From Chalciporus piperatus (lineage: Eukaryota; Basidiomycota; Agaricomycetes; Boletales; Boletaceae), in assembly GCA_038093975.1 (NCBI GenBank), contig JBBPTG010000448.1, positions 1-12,719 on the forward strand: a stretch of 12,719 nucleotides of DNA. Reading direction: 5' to 3'. A program made the position numbers and the translations under genes. The notes under the pieces were generated by a model that saw only the letters and a program-made list of their open reading frames with translations, had not been told where the DNA came from and did not search any database. Each line of letters starts with the position of its first letter. The stretch's first letter is position 1. This document shows, piece after piece, positions 1 through 8,588 of the stretch.

Positions 1-1
1 C

Positions 2-1113
2 GAACAAGACATCATCGACTACCCCACCGAACTCTACTCCGGAATGCTCAACAGCACCATCAACAAAGGATCGATGATGACTCGTCGCGAGCGAAACGGT
101 CGAGACTCGACAAGACCTACCGATGAGCCCAGGACCCCACCGAACCACCAGCCGACGTCAACGAGTCGAGGACGCTTCGAACAACTTGTTGTACCTTCGC
201 CGTCCCCCGTGGATTATCCCTTGACTCTGTGTCCCCAGCGAAGTCCACACACAGGTTCCTCCCAACTCACAAGCTCACGCCGTGCCTACGTCCACCACTC
301 TCGGACGCCATGCACACTACTCCGAGGACCCCACCACCCGCGGCAACGATATCTGGTGCAGCTTTGACGAGTGGTTCAGATTCTCCTCGGTCGAGGCTCG
401 CACGTGTGCGCTGGCGGACCCGTGATACCACGCGTACTGAAATCGTATCTTCCACCCCTCGTGAAAGACGTCAATGCATCCATCGATCCAGTCGCCCGTT
501 TTCCAGCGCCAGTCTACGAATCTGAGGATGCGACGAGGCCATCTAATGAAGTCGAGGATGTCGCCATCTGATTCAAGGGAATTGAGGGTACAGGAGTGGT
601 CGTCAACGAGTGGAGGCTCGAAACGAGTGGTCGCACCGATGCCGACTGCGAGTCGTGGCTCGAGATGATCGCGTCGAGCAATCCCAATGTCGTGGAAGTC
701 GAACCAGCGGTCCACGAGTCAACGAGCCCAACGCACGTCGAAAGACGCTGAAGACACGCCCAGCCACGAAAACACGCCACCAGACGAGGCTCCAGCACCA
801 GTCGACAAATCTGAGGACGTGACGAAGCGATCCAACGAAGTCAAGGATGTCCAGATTGAAATCGAGGGAATCGAGGTTTCAGGAGCGGTCGTCAACGAGT
901 TGCGGCTCGAAATGACGAAACGAGCAGCTGCACCAATGCCGACTGCGAGTTACAGCTCGAGGCGATTGAGTCGAGCGATCTCGATGTCGTGGAAACCGAA
1001 CCAGGTGGCGACACAAAGACGCTCGAAGAAATCGAGCAGGAGGTCTCGAGACCGCGAAAGGGCGTCGAAACTGATCAGGGAGCGATGGAGATCGTTGCGA
1101 AAGCAGAGCAATA
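2..1113 (+). pseudogene. Decayed coding-like region, unknown protein
   Basis: I do not recognise this protein. From base 2 one frame is open to about 367 but rich in Arg, Pro, Thr and Ser. Further on, acidic coding-like segments (Glu, Asp, Val and Ser rich) lie in different frames. One runs from about 509, is interrupted by a TGA near 569, continues, and meets another TGA near 748. A second begins near 797, shifts frame near 930 and ends at TAA 1111-1113 after a Glu-rich tail. The two acidic segments are diverged copies of each other. Interrupted frames plus an internal duplication suggest a degenerate gene or transposon-borne coding sequence. Undetected introns could explain some breaks, but I found no convincing donor/acceptor pairs. 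The left part is cut off by the window edge. Confidence 0.4.
509..1100. repeat. Diverged tandem direct repeat, ~290 bp period
   Basis: Two copies lie head to tail, roughly 509-800 and 797-1100. Matching anchors are a 'tctgagga' word at 521 and 810, a 'gtcgtcaacgag' word at about 599 and 889, a 'atgccgactgcgagt' word at about 639 and 938, and a 'gtcgtggaa' word at about 690 and 987. Offsets between anchors run from about 289 to 299, so the copies carry small indels. Substitutions are frequent, so the duplication is old. Both copies read as similar acidic peptides where frames are kept. Confidence 0.75.
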
Positions 1114-2281
1114 AGTATGTTAAATTCAATCCATTTATGTACAATATGCAATGGATAGTGTACCAATTGACCATGACTGTCTACGACTGCCAGTGACTGT
1201 CGGCAGTAAATTGGTCTGGGTGCAGAAATAGACATAGCTGTGGGCAGTTAGTATCTGATGGCGTCTGTCCGACTGCAGCAACTGCATGCAGTCGCCTCAG
1301 ACAGGTGACCTTTTCCTGATGTCCCGATCTTTGGGGCCGAGTTTATCCCTCTCGACATTGGACCCCTTGATTCATACAACTCGTTTCGTGGTTTCTATGT
1401 CAATAAGTATGCTGATCATCATGCATTTGAGATTGCCAAATAGTTAGTACATACACCTATACTTGTTGCCCATGAAATTTGGCTACTTATGCTTAAATCA
1501 ACTTGTTTTGCTTGTCTGCTTAGTCTGCTTAGATGCAAATATGGGTAATTCGCGTGAAAGACACTTTTCTAGCTTAATTTGCTTGTGGGTACAGGAAAAG
1601 GCCCGAAAAGCCGAAAAAGGCTCGCTAAGCAATGTGTCAAATTACTGATGCGGATAAGTACACCCTAGCTCCCAAGCCTAAGAAGTCCTAGGGGGGTGTT
1701 GGGTGACTGGCACTACGTAGCTACTGAGTTTTCTTGTTCTTGTGTTGTCCTATTGCTGTTGGTCTAGTACCCCATCTGTTTCTTCAAAGTTCTCTCATTT
1801 CGTCGAAATCTTTCTAAGTGTACAGTAGCTAAAGTATATCTTCAAAATTCCTAGCGCATCTATATTCTCTCCGTGCACCGCATTTGACTTGCTGTCAAAG
1901 ATGCTTGAGTCGTAGCCTTTGCGCATGTCACACAGCTTAGTACATGCAGGTACATGCATAGGTGTCGCATGACCAAAGCACTCGACACCGACGGCTCCAG
2001 CCTAGTATATAGAGCCCTAACTCGACCATAATCCCCCACCATAAGAGGGTGAGTTCGTGGACGATCTAGTAGCTTCCGACGTGCTGATGGGCGATGTTTG
2101 AACCCTCAAGCGGCGACATTCTCACAGGACTGTCCCAACGAAGTCAATAGCCTAGCCTTACCAGAAACCTGAACTTGTTGCTATGCCTCTCACCTTTTCT
2201 TGGGACCTCATTTGTATACTGTTCAATATGGGAAATGGGTAGGGCACTACTCACGTTACCGGGATACTTTCACTGAGTAGA
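1114..2281. other. Gene-free intergenic stretch
   Basis: I see no supportable gene here. The only open frames are about 60 residues, with no splice context or family resemblance. Two small inverted repeats are present near the left end: 'actgcc'/'ggcagt' at 1186-1207 and 'cgactgca'/'tgcagtcg' at 1270-1294. Short T-rich and CTTAGT-type words near 1500-1540 repeat locally. The stretch probably holds the promoter of the possible plus-strand gene starting at 2282, but no motif is clear. Confidence 0.5.
1186..1294. repeat. Two adjacent small inverted repeats
   Basis: The first is a hairpin at 1186-1207 with 6-bp arms and a 10-nt loop. The second, at 1270-1294, has perfect 8-bp arms and a 9-nt spacer. 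Both use the same GACTGC/GCAGTC core, and the word 'gactg' is dense across the interval. This may be chance clustering or part of a small degenerate element. No function is evident. Confidence 0.35.
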
Positions 2282-2475
2282 ATGACATCCAGTCGTGTCG
2301 CTCGAGGGCAGCCAGGGGCAGATAAAGCATCTCCCAGACCCACTTTTAAGCCCGAAGCGAAACAGGAATCCTCTTGGTTCAAGGGTTTTCGTCGCCGAAA
2401 TCCGAGTGATGATGTATCAAAGCCAAACCAACACCTTCATATGTCATCTCATCGCTCCTCAAATTCGACTTCCAG
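2282..2475 (+). CDS. Possible first exon, unknown protein
   Basis: An ATG at 2282 opens a frame of about 64 residues with even, protein-like, basic and hydrophilic composition (Ser, Arg, Lys and Pro rich, with the local motif 'WFKGFRRRN'). It runs into a splice-donor-like GTATGC at 2476. A good acceptor preceded by a pyrimidine run ('tttttcctccag') ends at 2590, giving a 115-nt intron. After phase-2 splicing at 2591, about 29 further residues are open up to a TAG near 2680. Another frame from the ATG at 2591 is open to 2956 (121 aa) and includes a CxxC pair at its start. I cannot connect these exons confidently to the exons at 3171-3724, and no family is recognised. The protein may be a short intrinsically disordered one, or the 5' part of a longer spliced gene. 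Confidence 0.35.
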
Positions 2476-3170
2476 GTATGCTATCCTTTGAATGCACATG
2501 CCCGTTTTCGCGCATTTACTAGCTCCCAGGCCTCACTCGCGAAGTAACCAGTCGCATAATTAGCCGGACACGCACTGGTTTTTCCTCCAGATGCCCCCAC
2601 ATTGTTGTAAATGTCGCCCGACATCGTTTCAAAGGGTGCAGTTGTGGGCCCACGGACCATTTTACGACTTCATATTCATAGAAACGACAGTTTATTTATC
2701 ATGTGGTGAAGGGGCCAGTAAATGGTTTACCCTTACCGGTTTTGCGGACTTGTGGTTTGATCTTTGCGGTCTATATACCCAGTTTCTTGTTATGCTAAAT
2801 GCCAGTGAATGTAAGCACATGATTTCAATCCAGGCTTTACTTAAACTAGGTTATGTCAACATCCTGGAACTTGAAAGCTTGAACTTTGCTCTCGACCATG
2901 GAGGCAGGACCCACACCGAGCGTGTTTTCCGCTCACCGATCGAGCGACAAACATAATTATGCCATGCATCATCCGTGAGGCAGTAGCTGCGGCATGACTT
3001 TCGCTCGGTTGGTCGGTCGTGTTCAAGTTCAATTTCTGGCAGTAGATAGATAGCCGACGGCCGGATGGCCATCCCACCAACTTACTTCATGACTCCAGCG
3101 TGGTGGTTCAACGTGATGTTGGTGCGATTTAATGGGGCAAAGGACTTCGAACGATCGGGTTGACTTCCAG

Positions 3171-3724
3171 GTTTTACATCTCATGACAAGTGAGTAAAGC
3201 ACTCCGAGTCACACACACAGTGTTACATAGCAAAACCCCAGACTTCATGTTACTCGCTCTCTCACAAAAAGGTCTTCCAGAGGGGAGGGCGTTTCAACTT
3301 GATAATGCCATGCAGCATGTATCCGTGCTCGAGGGCCTGGTTTCTGTAATCAAGTCCGACAGATGTCATTTCCGTAACGATGACGCCGCTCTGCTATGCC
3401 TTGCAGCTGTTCTAGAGACCGGGCGTCTCTCATTTGGAAACTGCGCTGGCAGGTAAGCAGGATGTCGCCCGAGTCACTCTTCGTGAGTACATCCAGGGAG
3501 CATTCCGCGGTTGGAATTTTCCCAGTTAGCAGAGCCGCGACGAAGTTTCCCGAACGCCCTACTTGGCCTTCTGTTACGAAGAACCATGCAATCGACACTG
3601 TAATGGTGGTGAGTGTACATGCTTCCATTTCCCCTAAAACACTCTGCAGTATCTTCACCTTGCACACAATCGTGGAAATTGGATCAAGCAACTCGTTATT
3701 CTTGCACTCTTCTCCGTCGTTTAG
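3171..3724 (+). CDS. Possible spliced gene or remnant, unknown product
   Basis: Several consensus plus-strand splice sites cluster here: an acceptor at 3170, GTGAGT at 3190, an acceptor at 3230, GTAAGC at 3453, an acceptor at 3496 or 3529, GTGAGT at 3609, and a pyrimidine-rich acceptor at 3649. A frame-consistent model joins 3171-3189, 3231-3452, 3530-3608 and 3650-3724, ending at TAG 3722-3724. The 3231-3452 exon gives a well-balanced segment ('LDNAMQHVSVLEGLVSVIKS') that looks like real protein. Immediately after the stop, in the same frame, lies 'GYDGAAHMS'. This resembles the GYDGA-NMSG signature of hAT-type transposases and ZMYM proteins, so the locus may be a decayed transposase. A further GTAAGT at 3816 with an acceptor near 3860 suggests another downstream exon in an alternative frame. 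The 5' end is not resolved, and no domain is recognised with confidence. Confidence 0.35.
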
Positions 3725-3875
3725 GGGTATGATGGAGCTGCCCACATGTCAGCAGTGCAGTGGACTGGGGACAGAAGATAACCCACTGAGACACAGGATT
3801 CTGGACTTTATGACTGTAAGTAGAAGTAGATTTTCGGATGTTTTGTCAAATCTGACTCAGGTCCTCGCACCATGA

Positions 3876-4607
3876 TACTTAGATATGGCTATGCCGCGTG
3901 TGATGGTCAACGTGACATTCAAGGTGTGTGGTAAGGCTCGGCGCCGGAAGCCCCAACCACTCACAGCCGTGCTGTAGACGTTTTGAATATTCCGCGGCCT
4001 CCCACTGGCAAGCGCCCTGGCGACAGGGCACACCGGGAATCCTGGATTCGATCAGCACCGATGCAAAATAGCATGCCATTTTGAGCGTTAAGCAGGAGCC
4101 CACCGGCAGGAGGCTCGTATGAAACTTACCTCGGACATGATATTAACTGAAGCCTCAGGCCTCATGTTCCATCGCCCCATCGATAATCAAACCTTGTTCT
4201 ACCCAAGACGTTGTAATCGAGGGAACGAGTCAGTGGGATACTAGTAGCTGGCAGGGTCTTCCAGAAACGGGGAGTGCCACATGAATGTGGGCAAGTTTTA
4301 CACCACATACAATAGGATCAGATTGAATCGATGGAGCCTATTGTGAGTGGTTACGGAAGGATTCCCTAAGCCCACCGATCGATGAAACCAGGTTATGGAT
4401 CGTTTCTGGCTGTGAACATTGCATTGATCACCTAACGAAGATCGGAGGGACCAGAACGGAGTAAAGGATCCGAGGATCGGTGGTGATGTGGGTATGTAAA
4501 ATGAAATTCAGCCTATACGATGCTTATAGTGAGGGTGAGTTCGGGGTACGCAACATACACGAGGATATTGTGAAGGGCAGGCCGTGGGCAGCCATAGTAT
4601 GACATCA
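3876..4607. other. Gene-free intergenic stretch
   Basis: No open frame here has convincing composition or splice context. The longest minus-strand frame (3879-4103, 74 aa) is Cys, His and Leu rich and unlike a known family. A 9-bp inverted repeat ('ccaccgatc' at 4372-4380 and its complement at 4475-4483) spans about 110 bp, and other GATCG words lie between the arms. That could be a small degenerate element or chance. No tRNA-like structure was found. Confidence 0.4.
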
Positions 4608-5197
4608 TCACGAGCAGCGCTGCTGCTTCTGGAAGATGGGCCACCAAGAACCGTACACCTGCATCGTCGCAGACGAACAGAAACGCAGAAAACAAGATGA
4701 AACACGCACGGCTCTTTGACGGGGTACTGGCGCTTTCAGTGAAACACACGATAGACGCTTAACCACCGATACAATTTTGGGACCAGCCACTGACAGCAAG
4801 TCAATTTTACTGGAATGAGGATACCACGGACCTGCAATGGTGAGTGTGTAAAACGTGCTGTAAAACACGAGTACAAAATCTTACCAAAGTAGGCGCTTGA
4901 TACCCTACCGCTGGTAATTGACAGAGAAGCGGGGATTGGCAGAGTAGAACAAGTCCGTGATCGTGATCGGTGGAACGTATGATTACTTGGCGACTCTTGT
5001 GTCTGCTCAGCGCTCAATTGAGCAAAGCCGGGCGCTTGCACCCACAAGCGCCGAGGACACCGAAAGCTGGCTGGTAGGCGCGGATACACCGAAATACTGA
5101 AAATACAAGAAAATTCGTGCGATGCCCGCTGTTGACGGAAGGATGACATGTACTTAAATTCCTGTGGTTGTACGTACCAAGATTTCCGTATGCCCAT
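4608..5197 (-). CDS. Possible three-exon gene, unknown function
   Basis: A frame-consistent minus-strand model exists: exon 5197-5178 (ATG start), an 81-nt intron with GTACGT donor and 'ttttcag' acceptor, exon 5096-4885, a 53-nt intron with GTAAGA donor and 'cattgcag' acceptor, and exon 4831 to the stop at 4608-4610. The predicted product is 151 aa, Ser and Arg rich in the middle, with no domain I recognise. An alternative third exon uses another frame near 4750-4513 and would give a strongly hydrophobic C-terminus (short motif 'CFILFSAFLFVC') that could be a membrane segment. The intron signals are the main support, since the composition is not decisive. It lies 116 bp downstream of the complex I assembly-factor gene on the same strand. 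It could be a genuine lineage-specific gene or a chance model in a non-coding transcript. Confidence 0.3.
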
Positions 5198-5313
5198 CGA
5201 ACCTCACTCGACCGAGTTGCAGATTAACTAACTGCATTCCAATCAGAAACATGCCATGCATTCAACTTGTCTAAGCGGCAAAACAGTAGACTCCACCTTT
5301 AGTGCCATCATCC

Positions 5314-6275
5314 TCATCTTCGTCGGGTCACAGGACTCCATGCTTCTGGCTCATCCGAGCCTCTCTTCGCCTCCGCCCACGGATCACGTACCGTGACTGG
5401 TGGCCTCTCCAAACGCTCATCGACAGGTCGTTCACTTTTCCCCGAGTCGAGATGTCCCTGTCCTTCACCCGATCGACTGTCGGGTATTTGCAAACGAGAC
5501 GACGGCCGGTCAAGGCGTGCCATACGTTCACGTTCCTGCTTGTCCCTCGCCTCCAATATGGCGGCGTTCATTTGCACTCGTCGTTGGCGGGCTAGATCGC
5601 CATTGAGTTCCTGTGTAGAAAAAATTCCGTTTAGAGAACAATGGAAGCATTGAACATGCCTAGTTCACGCCCGATCACTACGGAGGAACGTACCTCAATG
5701 CTCGGTGGATTTGGGCGCGTATGTGTTAGCCAAGCGTTCCATTGCACTGTCCGGAGGTCCTACATCAACGTTCTGCACAAACAAAACGCACTGCAGCAGA
5801 ACAGGACGAAAGCAAGAATGAGGCTAGAAGCATGCCGTGTCCCAGCCGCAAGAAGAGATGTTGCAAAAAAAGGCAGCGCAAACACGTACCTGGAAGTCTT
5901 TTCCCACTCGCTATATAGGTCCACATATCATAATTACTCCTGTACTTCACCGTACGTTTCGTCCGGCCTAGAATGTATTCAGATTCGGAGGGAAGACCTG
6001 TGGGTATGTGGCTGGGGGCAGCCATTCCTACCATCATTCATGTTTGGATGCTCGTAATACTTGTTCCCTACAAGATATTTTTGTCAATTCCTGGACACAT
6101 AGCGGACCTACAGAAACACCACCTTCTAGGTCTTTGCCCACAAAATATGTCTGGTGACCGCACGTCAGGACTATTACGCCTCACATTTCCAAAGCTGTTA
6201 GTTCAGCCCAACTGAAATTGCACTCACCGGCTTCAAAAGCCGCTGCCATATGCGCCTGAAAATTGATAGTGACAT
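5314..6275 (-). CDS. Complex I assembly factor, NDUFAF2/N7BML family
   Basis: Proteins of the NDUFA12/NDUFAF2 (B17.2-like; fungal N7BML) family act in mitochondria as late assembly chaperones for NADH:ubiquinone oxidoreductase. The model has six exons: 6275-6228, 6150-6123, 6067-6032, 5967-5890, 5746-5694 and 5610-5314. All introns are GT-AG and all phases agree, giving 179 aa. The start is a short basic 'MSLSIFRRIWQRLLKP'. It is followed by the family signature 'FVGKDLEGNKYYEHPN' (residues 19-34), 'GRTKRTVKY' (38-46), and a tryptophan-containing core with 'LPVQWNAWLTHTRP' (62-75). Next come a charged, probably helical segment (about 82-115) and a variable acidic/proline tail. The C-terminus 'EAWSPVTRRR' matches the W-[ST]-P-basic ending I associate with fungal members. 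Exons 2 and 3 are only 28 and 36 nt. The next gene upstream is RPN3, 266 bp away on the same strand. The length is normal for the family. Family assignment is strong, but exact microexon borders would need cDNA. Confidence 0.9.
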
Positions 6276-6541
6276 GGAAGGGATCGGACAAAGTACAAGA
6301 CCGGTGGGCTGTACCAATTGAACGGACTCGGAAAGGAATGTCAGAGCACCGCCACAAGACAAGCCGATCCTTGTCATTAGTCATCGTTCCTAGATCCCCG
6401 TCGTCCGAGTCGACACGTTATCTCAAGCAATCATTAATCAGGTGCAGGACCGTTGTGCATTCCTCCCCGTCGAAAAAGACACTCGTACAGCCGTGCAATA
6501 GAATGGCACGACAGAACTTATAACGCAACAGCGCTCTACTT
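6276..6541 (-). promoter_or_regulatory. RPN3 3' end and assembly-factor promoter gap
   Basis: This 266-bp gap separates the RPN3 stop from the ATG of the NDUFAF2-like gene. It must hold the 3' UTR/polyadenylation signals of RPN3 and the promoter and 5' UTR of the downstream gene. I see no clear TATA box or named element. The minus-strand frame overlapping it from 6384 reads in a different frame from the NDUFAF2-like start and lacks family resemblance. Confidence 0.5.
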
Positions 6542-8364
6542 TTAGAAATCGCCCATATCATCGTCCAGGTCCCCCTCCTGAATCTCTTTCGCAAGCTCCT
6601 TTTCGCGTTCACGAGCTCCTTCTGCCGCCGCGAGTTCCTTCCGGTGTGCATTGAGAGGGTAGCGCATAGCCTACGTGAAATAAATGGCGTCAGCACATTT
6701 TGTGGCAGGTCGGCTGGCAGTGCCAATCACTCACCTTGACGCTCTGATTGTGCAGCTCCAAACAATATCCGATACGTCTTCCAAACACCTCGCTAACCTC
6801 GGGACCGTAGCCGTTCTTCCTACCTTCACATTCCATCCAACCTTTCTCATGGACGATCCGACCCTCGATGACGCCATCACGGATGGCCTTGCCGACGATG
6901 TACTCGGCATCCTCCTCGGAGTCAAGGTGAAGCTTGAGACAGATGTCACGCAGCGAGATGCGTGAATAAGATAACGAAAGTCGCCGAATACCGGTCTTGA
7001 TCACGTTCTGACGAAGCCGGACGATCAACGTATACGTTTTGTCGGCCTCGAATTGAGCAGCATGCTTGTTAAGTGTTGCCTGGAACTCGGAGAGAGATCC
7101 AGTCCGGACGGCTGCAAAATGGGCGTGAGTGCTCGGGTAACTAGCGCAGCCGCATCGGCATGAAATCATGGCGCAAGCCACGAACCTTTCACGATGTCAA
7201 AGTAGGCTTGCAGCGCTTTTTGAAGTACAGGGTGTCTGAAGGTACTGCGATCGGGAATATCCCCCATAAGCAGCTCCACCACTACGAAAAGCTTATGGAC
7301 GGCTTGGTAAAACCCGGGCGCAACCTTTGGAGGCGGGGCTCGCCTGATCGCCTGTTGAAGATTCGTATGCGCCGCAGTATAATTGAGTTGTACTGCCTTG
7401 ATGCGCCCCAAGAAATAGTGATACCGAGCAAGCTGTGAGTTACTAGCCGAAGCCGGAAACGTCGTTTTCGAAACGAGTTTGTCTGCTTGATCGTATAAAT
7501 TGTAATGGAGATAGCTTCGGAGTAGGCGGTTAATCAGCGACGCTTGGGTGTCATCATCGTGGCGCAGAGCGGCGGTACGCTGAGCTGCGAGGAACATTCT
7601 AGAATATATCGAAAGGAGATGGGAATTCGGGCATCAGAAACACAGAACGAGAACGCTATAGGAGCGAGGAAACCCACGGTCGTGCGTCAGCAAGCTCTCC
7701 ACCCAACTCGAATGATCGTTCGACAGCAAACCATATCTTTGCGGCAATGGGATCCATACTCCTGCGGTTCAATTGTTGCACCTTGTCGACAGTCTCTCTC
7801 GACAGCTCGATGGATTTGGCATAGTTCTCTTTGGAGGTGTGTAGATGATGGATGAGCAGAAGGCGGAAGTAGATCTCCACTTCCGGGACTGGATCAGATG
7901 TGGGTTTGGGGGGTGGTGGTGTCGGGGTTGCGGAGGCGTTCGCTGGTGCTGCAGCATCGACATCCATAGGTTGTTCGGTGGCTACTGCAGGGGGCAACCA
8001 CGAAAGCAGCGATGTCTTCGCCGCAGATTCTATACAACTCATTCGTTCATGACCACCCACAAGCCATATCATTCAAACCCTACTCACCGGCAGGATAATT
8101 TTCCTCGATAGCATCACGGAGGATCTTATTGTCAAGGCGCTTCCTCAACGCAGTAAGTGGACGCAACACGCGGTGGGTGAACCGTGGCTCGAGGTCAGCA
8201 ACTGCCCGTTCGATGAGTGCGATATTAGCCTTGATCTCTGCGGTGGGTGTCGGAGGAGCCGGTTTCTCTTCTACTTTCTTGGAGGCATCAGCCTTTTCGT
8301 CTTTCGTCTCCTTGTCGTTCTCCTCGGGTTTCTTGTCTTTGCTTGGTGTCTGTGTACTGGACAT
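6542..8364 (-). CDS. RPN3: 26S proteasome regulatory subunit Rpn3 (PSMD3)
   Basis: Rpn3 is a PCI-domain subunit of the lid of the 19S regulatory particle, needed for lid assembly and degradation of ubiquitinated proteins in cytosol and nucleus. The model has five exons (8364-8088, 8029-7678, 7598-7186, 7111-6735, 6670-6542) separated by four GT-AG introns of 58, 79, 74 and 64 nt, with consistent phases and 515 aa, a normal length. Residues 1-45 are a Lys/Glu-rich disordered leader. A Pro/Ala/Thr-rich insert lies at about 105-135. Helical repeats contain conserved landmarks such as 'FLAAQRTAALRHDD' and 'LLRSYLHYNLYDQADKLVSK' (about 210-250), and 'ALQAYFDIVKAVRTGSLSEF' crosses the exon 3/4 join. 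The PCI winged helix ('ISLRDICLKLHLDSEEDAEY', then 'YIVGKAIRDGVIEGRIVHE') lies at about 395-440. The C-terminus has the family ending 'AMRYPLNAHRKELAAAE' and an acidic tail. The ATG at 8364 is the first in a frame that gives the expected leader. I see no defects. Confidence 0.96.
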
Positions 8365-8588
8365 GGTGAATACGAAGGCGAATGCTAGCGGACGCGGTGA
8401 CGCGTCCGTAGGTAGCTCAGGAGCACAGCCACAGAAGGAGGTTACGTATACCTCAATGATTCAGACTCAATCAACAGACCGGTATCAAGAGAAATAATAC
8501 AAGTACAAGGGCAAATGGTATATCCCAAAGATGATGTACACGAGTGCGTCCGAAAACCTAGCCCCATCAAATCGACCAGTCACCGGGC
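8365..8588 (-). promoter_or_regulatory. RPN3 promoter / E3 ligase 3' gap with palindrome
   Basis: These 224 bp lie between the stop of the RING-protein gene and the RPN3 ATG and must serve as 3' end of one gene and promoter of the next. The most striking element is a perfect inverted repeat at 8389-8408. I did not find the yeast Rpn4/PACE hexamer (GGTGGC) here, as expected outside yeasts. No clear TATA box is seen. Confidence 0.6.
8389..8408. promoter_or_regulatory. Perfect 8-bp-arm palindrome containing ACGCGT
   Basis: The sequence 'cggacgcggtgacgcgtccg' has perfect 8-bp arms around GTGA. It lies 25-44 bp upstream of the RPN3 start codon. The right half contains ACGCGT, the core of the MCB element bound by MBF (Mbp1/Swi6) in ascomycete yeasts. 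Function here is an inference; it could equally be a binding site for another dimeric factor or a 5' UTR hairpin in the RPN3 mRNA. Confidence 0.55.

Noticed and set aside
2867..3030. 9-bp inverted repeat (gaacttgaa / ttcaagttc) as ends of a MITE
   Set aside because: The arms are short and imperfect beyond 9 bp, and no target-site duplication is visible.
3350..3745. Minus-strand frame of 131 aa with fairly even composition
   Set aside because: The strong splice signals in this interval are on the plus strand, and the frame has no recognisable domain. It remains a possible alternative to the plus-strand model.
3950..4050. Possible tRNA on either strand (TTCGA-like words near 4036-4045)
   Set aside because: No cloverleaf with matching acceptor, anticodon and T arms could be formed.
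4372..4483. 9-bp inverted repeat (ccaccgatc / gatcggtgg) as a mobile element
   Set aside because: Arms do not extend and no flanking direct repeat is seen. It is noted only within the intergenic description.
6690..7181. Extended 163-aa minus-strand frame beyond the RPN3 exon
   Set aside because: The extra residues at both ends come from reading through introns. Conserved Rpn3 sequence fits only 6735-7111.
8129..8497. Plus-strand frame of 122 aa opposite the 5' end of RPN3
   Set aside because: It is the antisense of the Lys/Glu-rich RPN3 leader, and its Ser/Phe-rich hydrophobic composition is what that reverse complement gives.
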